Shown here: one piece after another, positions 61,108-64,000 of the stretch
How positions within the stretch are numbered: the stretch's first letter is position 1
Layout: each line of letters opens with the position of its first letter
Assembly (NCBI GenBank): GCA_963662175.1
Contig: OY759221.1
Location: 35,276,045-35,340,044 of the forward strand
Reading direction: 5' to 3'
DNA: 64,000 nucleotides
DNA from: Aradus depressus
Lineage: Eukaryota > Arthropoda > Insecta > Hemiptera > Aradidae
Notes under the pieces: model-generated
Seen by the model: only the letters and a program-made list of their open reading frames with translations
Databases searched by the model: none
What the model was told of the DNA's origin: nothing
Made by a program: the position numbers and the translations under genes

Positions 61108-61308
61108 TATTGGGACGTTAAGCGATGATCCCGAGCCTGTACAATGTCAGGTGCTCGTTAAAGACCCCTACCCTAGGTGAATAAAAATTTAGGTTAGGCA
61201 AAATTTAGGACTCCCACAGTAGAGTCGGGCTCATGTCACCAGAGTGACGAAAGAGCGCTCTGGTGGTGCGCTATGACTCCGAGCATGAGTCATAATAACT
61301 AACTATTG
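61108..61308 (+). mobile_element. SINE-1 copy, forward, head missing
   Basis: Starts at TTGGGACGTTAAGCGATGAT and runs to GAGTCATAATAACTAACTA. 5'-truncated in the central block. Confidence 0.9.
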
Positions 61309-61965
61309 TACATAAACGTATGGTGGGCATTGTAAAAACATCCAACATAAAACCAATTCAGAATTCAGACGTTTCAATCAAAAACTCTGATTATAACTAA
61401 ATAAAGTTTATATTGTAAAAAGTTATTATAATGTTACATTGCTTTCTTGTTAGTCTAAAAAAAAAAGTGAAGTTTGTTTCATAAGATTTTTTGTTTTATT
61501 TTTCTTTGTTTAAAAGGCGTAAACAAGTTAAGTTGAAGAAAACCATTAATGATGGTTATATAGGGTTATGTTTGAGAGTTTTTGTCTTGAAAGATCGTTG
61601 TAAGGGGGGGGGATTAATTAAAAGATTTACTTGGGAGAGGGGGGGGGGGCACTCAAGGGCTGTGTACTCATCAAACTTTTTATTTAAATTTTTTTTTTTT
61701 TTTACACTTTGGAACTATCCTTTGAAGTAGACTTTTCTTAAAGTTTCTTTTTTTTCCCCACACTCTTTTTTTTCATAATTTAACTTTTGAAAGGAAAAAG
61801 GTAGTGTAGAAACGCTATTACAAAGTAACGCAGGCGGTCCCCGACTCAGGGATTTATGTGTTGTAATATAAAAGAGTGTGACTCCGTGAAATTAGCTTCC
61901 GTCAAAAAACATGGGAGAGGGGGAAAAAATCTTGAAAAAAGTCTCCATTATGATGAAAAAAAAGT
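61309..61965. other. Unassigned; homopolymer runs
   Basis: G runs at about 61605 and 61640, T runs at about 61690-61705. Frame 61491-61730 is not supported. Confidence 0.5.
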
Positions 61966-62470
61966 TGTTGGTTGATCACCGGCTTTGTATTTCCCCACCA
62001 CGAATTAATCTAGTGATCTCTGAATCCTCTTACTAAATTTTGTTTCGATATTTATTATATCGGCAGTTATTTGGGGATTTGAATGAGACCCCTTTTCTCT
62101 GGTCAATACCATCCCTTTGATCGATTACACTAAAAAATAAATATATGTCGCGTCTTTATAGGGATTCGAATTTATATATGAAATTTTGTGTCACTACATT
62201 AATTACAATGGCAGTTATTGGAGTTATTTTGTTAAACCTGCCCTCTAATCTTCCCCCTTCCTTTTGGTCGATTTGGCTGAAAGTCAACAGGTACCGTCCT
62301 TAAAGTGTCCTGGATACACATATAAAAGTATGTGTCGATACATTCATTTTATCGGGAGTTATCGTGTTCACAGGTACACAGACGCAGACAGACAGACATT
62401 TGTTTTTCCATTGGAATCAGGATGTCGGGAAGCATTAAATTCTGGCCGATTACTTAACTTCCCCTATACC
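61966..62470 (-). repeat. Rep-A copy, reverse, nearly complete
   Basis: TGGTTGATCACCGGCTTTGT tail, three reverse sub-repeats (TTGTTTCGATATTTATTATA; TTGTGTCACTACATTAATTA; ATGTGTCGATACATTCATTT), ACAGACGCAGACAGACAGAC run and ACTTAACTTCCCCTATACCC head. One of the best copies for building a consensus. Confidence 0.9.
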
Positions 62471-62499
62471 CCTGATCACCAGTTTACATGAACAACCAG

Positions 62500-62860
62500 C
62501 CTATTCATGTACCTGACACTACAGTTCATTATACTACGTCGATACGCCATTTTACATTTCCAATCATTGCATAGTGACCTTAACATTCATTTGTACCCTC
62601 TGTTATCAGGGACACTATCAGAATTTCCACCACAAACAACATCATCACGCCAATCCACTTATTCAACAATTATCCAATAACACTCTTCCCACAAATCTAC
62701 TCCGACGCCTTGAGCGAGCATGGCAGAGGGACCTGCTCCACGAATAGTCTGGACTCATCTTCTGCCACATACCTCAGCAGTACAGTCACGCACCTGACAT
62801 TGTTCAACTTACTAATGACCAATTTTATGTCGTTTAAATATGTAAATAAATAAAATAAGA
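62500..62860 (+). pseudogene. Jockey-like LINE C-terminus with 3' UTR
   Basis: A frame from 62643 to TAG 62745 reads HHANPLIQQLSNNTLPTNLL then RRLERAWQRDLLHE. H.NPL...L.......RRLKR.WPRDLL is the C-terminus of Jockey-type ORF2. Upstream text (62500-62640) is coding in shifted frames. The 3' UTR ends AAATATGTAAATAAATAAAA near 62860. 5'-truncated. Confidence 0.75.
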
Positions 62861-62899
62861 GAGCTAACTTTTTACCTTTAAATCTCATTCTTCACAACA

Positions 62900-63092
62900 G
62901 TAATAATAATAATGATACTTGACATTTTTTGCAAAGATATTGTGAAACACTTCATGGAAAATAAAGAAAAAACGTGGGGAAAAAAATTTCCTCAACAAAA
63001 AAAAGGGTAACTTCATTTTAGGTATTTTTATATTTTTTATTTTTATTCATATATTTATTATTGTCATCTTTGATTTATATCGTATATGCATA
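62900..63092 (-). mobile_element. PLE-type fragment, then AT-rich
   Basis: 62918-62955 (GATACTTGACATTTTTTGCA, AAGATATTGTGAAACACTTC) is the inverse of the terminus at 8320-8345 and 33290-33325. The rest to 63092 is AT-rich. Confidence 0.55.
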
Positions 63093-63328
63093 TAGTTAGT
63101 TATTATGACTCATGCCCCGGCTTTAACTAAGTGGTCATATCGCCTACTACCAGAGCTCTCTTTCGTCACTGTGGAGGACATGAGCCCGACTCTACTGTGG
63201 GAGTTCTAAATTTTGCCTACCCTAAATTTTTTATTCACCTAGGGTAGGGGTCTTTAACGAGTACCTGACATCATACAGGCTCGGGACCATCGCTTAACAT
63301 CTTATCTGAAGCACGGCATGCTCAACTT
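63093..63328 (-). mobile_element. SINE-1 copy, reverse, head missing
   Basis: ATAGTTAGTTATTATGACTC tail, CCTACTACCAGAGCTCTC, central block CATCTTATCTGAAGCACGG. The tRNA head is absent. Confidence 0.9.
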
Positions 63329-63629
63329 TATTTGTATTTTAATCAGCATATACTATTTCTAAATTTTTCTTTTATTATTAAGATTTCAATTTGAGACGAA
63401 ATTTTATTTTTAATGTTTTCCATATTACTTTTCCAAAAACTGTGTATTTTTATTTTTATTAATATATTTATTATTGTCATCTTTGATTTTTTTCATAAAA
63501 GCATATAATATATTTTTATATCTTAATTCAGCACATACTATTTCAAACTTTTTCTGTTATTATTAAGATTATTAAGATTTTATTTTTAATGTTATCCATA
63601 TTTTAAGATTTAACTGTACATGAGAGACA
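63329..63629. other. AT-rich, contains a local near-duplication
   Basis: TTTATTATTGTCATCTTTGA occurs at about 63055 and about 63470, and CAGCATATACTATTTC / CAGCACATACTATTTC at about 63344 and 63530. This suggests a 190-400-bp local duplication. No gene. Confidence 0.5.
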
Positions 63630-63765
63630 GGAAAAACCCCATGGTAGCTAAAAAAAGGGTACCGTTTGGATTGTAAACTGTTTAAACTTCCATTTAGTAT
63701 TTTTAAGTACTCCTATATTATATATATTTTGTGAAATAGACAATACTTTTTTAAAAAACATAGGT
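63630..63765 (+). mobile_element. PLE-type fragment
   Basis: AACCCCATGGTAGC, TACCGTTTGGATTGTAAACT, AAGTACTCCTATATTATAT and TTTGTGAAATAGACAATAC are the inverse of 32810-33000. The GAAA motif itself is deleted. Confidence 0.6.
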
Positions 63766-64000
63766 TTTTAACCCCCGACGCAAAAGGAGGAGAGTTATAA
63801 GTTTGGAGCCTTTGTCTGTGTTTGTGTGTCTGTCAGTGACGGCTCCAAGACGGCTGAACCAATTTCAAAGCGGTTTTTTTGTTTCAAAAGCTGGTATTGG
63901 CGAGATGGTTCTTAGCCATGTTTAGTGGAAATCGGGTATGCCGTTTCCAAGATCTTTAAGTTTCATCAGAGCCTGTGTAGGGATCTCTATTACAGGCCTC
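63766..64000 (+). repeat. Rep-C repeat, cut by window edge
   Basis: TTTTTAACCCCCGACGCAAA then AGGAGGAGAGTTATAAGTTT, a TTTGTCTGTGTTTGTGTGTC run and GACGGCTCCAAGACGGCTGA. From memory, very similar AACCCCCGACGC..GGAGG..GTTATAAGTTT sequences are common in insect genomes. The short hairpin-like head and TCTG run echo Rep-A and Rep-B. Confidence 0.6.

Overview
This window is animal nuclear DNA, most likely from an arthropod. It is AT-rich (about two thirds A+T by eye) and has no operons, no bacterial-type genes and no long cellular reading frame. Assignment to an arthropod rests on the mix of transposon remnants (Jockey-like and R1/I-like LINE ends, a Penelope-like GIY-YIG endonuclease, hAT- and Harbinger-like DNA elements, tRNA-derived SINEs). 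No species is named because nothing here is diagnostic. Almost everything readable is mobile-element debris in what look like large introns or intergenic DNA.

Names used below. SINE-1: a tRNA-derived SINE of about 330 bp, about 18 copies, with RNA polymerase III A and B boxes and a recurrent central block containing GGATGGGACGTTAAG. SINE-2: a second tRNA-derived SINE with a class-II (Leu/Ser-like) tRNA head and a poly(A) tail, 2 copies. Rep-A: an unclassified repeat of up to about 700 bp, more than 20 copies. It starts with a hairpin (arms like CTTCCCC and GGGGAAG around TATACGAAGTATA), then a TCTGTGTGTCTGT run, then about 130-bp sub-repeats, and ends in GTGATTCACCGAC. Rep-B: a second hairpin-headed repeat of about 550 bp. 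Rep-C: a third, at the right edge. PLE-end: short 3' ends of Penelope-like elements marked by CTGANGAT, a small hairpin, then GAAA. In Rep-A and Rep-B, plus means reading away from the hairpin head.

Layout. 0-1.4 kb: Rep-B, a 122-bp tandem array and Rep-A. 1.4-12.3 kb: SINE-1 copies, a SINE split by a 112-bp local duplication, inverted PLE-ends, a hAT MITE with an 8-bp target duplication and a near-perfect hairpin at 9.0 kb. 12.6 kb: the best candidate cellular exon (plus). 13-24 kb: a decayed transposon ORF, SINE-1, Rep-A, Rep-B and two weaker exon candidates. 24.9-28.6 kb: LINE C-termini, a tandem repeat, and a 110-bp perfect hairpin inserted into Rep-A. 29-33.5 kb: SINE-1, Rep-A and PLE-ends. 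33.9-35.4 kb: a 114-bp minisatellite that keeps a 348-codon minus frame open and is built from the ends of a DNA transposon with a MADF-like remnant. 35.6-40 kb: a LINE and Penelope graveyard, including the GIY-YIG frame. 42.1-42.9 kb: an 813-bp foldback element with an 8-bp target duplication. 43-46 kb: LINE C-termini. 46.3-64 kb: SINE-1, Rep-A, a Harbinger-like element at 58.2-58.7 kb, a Jockey end at 62.6 kb and Rep-C.

No set of genes working together is visible. A few short open stretches with splice-like borders may be exons of one or more long-intron genes on either strand; none could be assigned to a known protein. Orientation and borders of repeats were judged by eye and are approximate to about 10-20 bp unless a target duplication fixes them.
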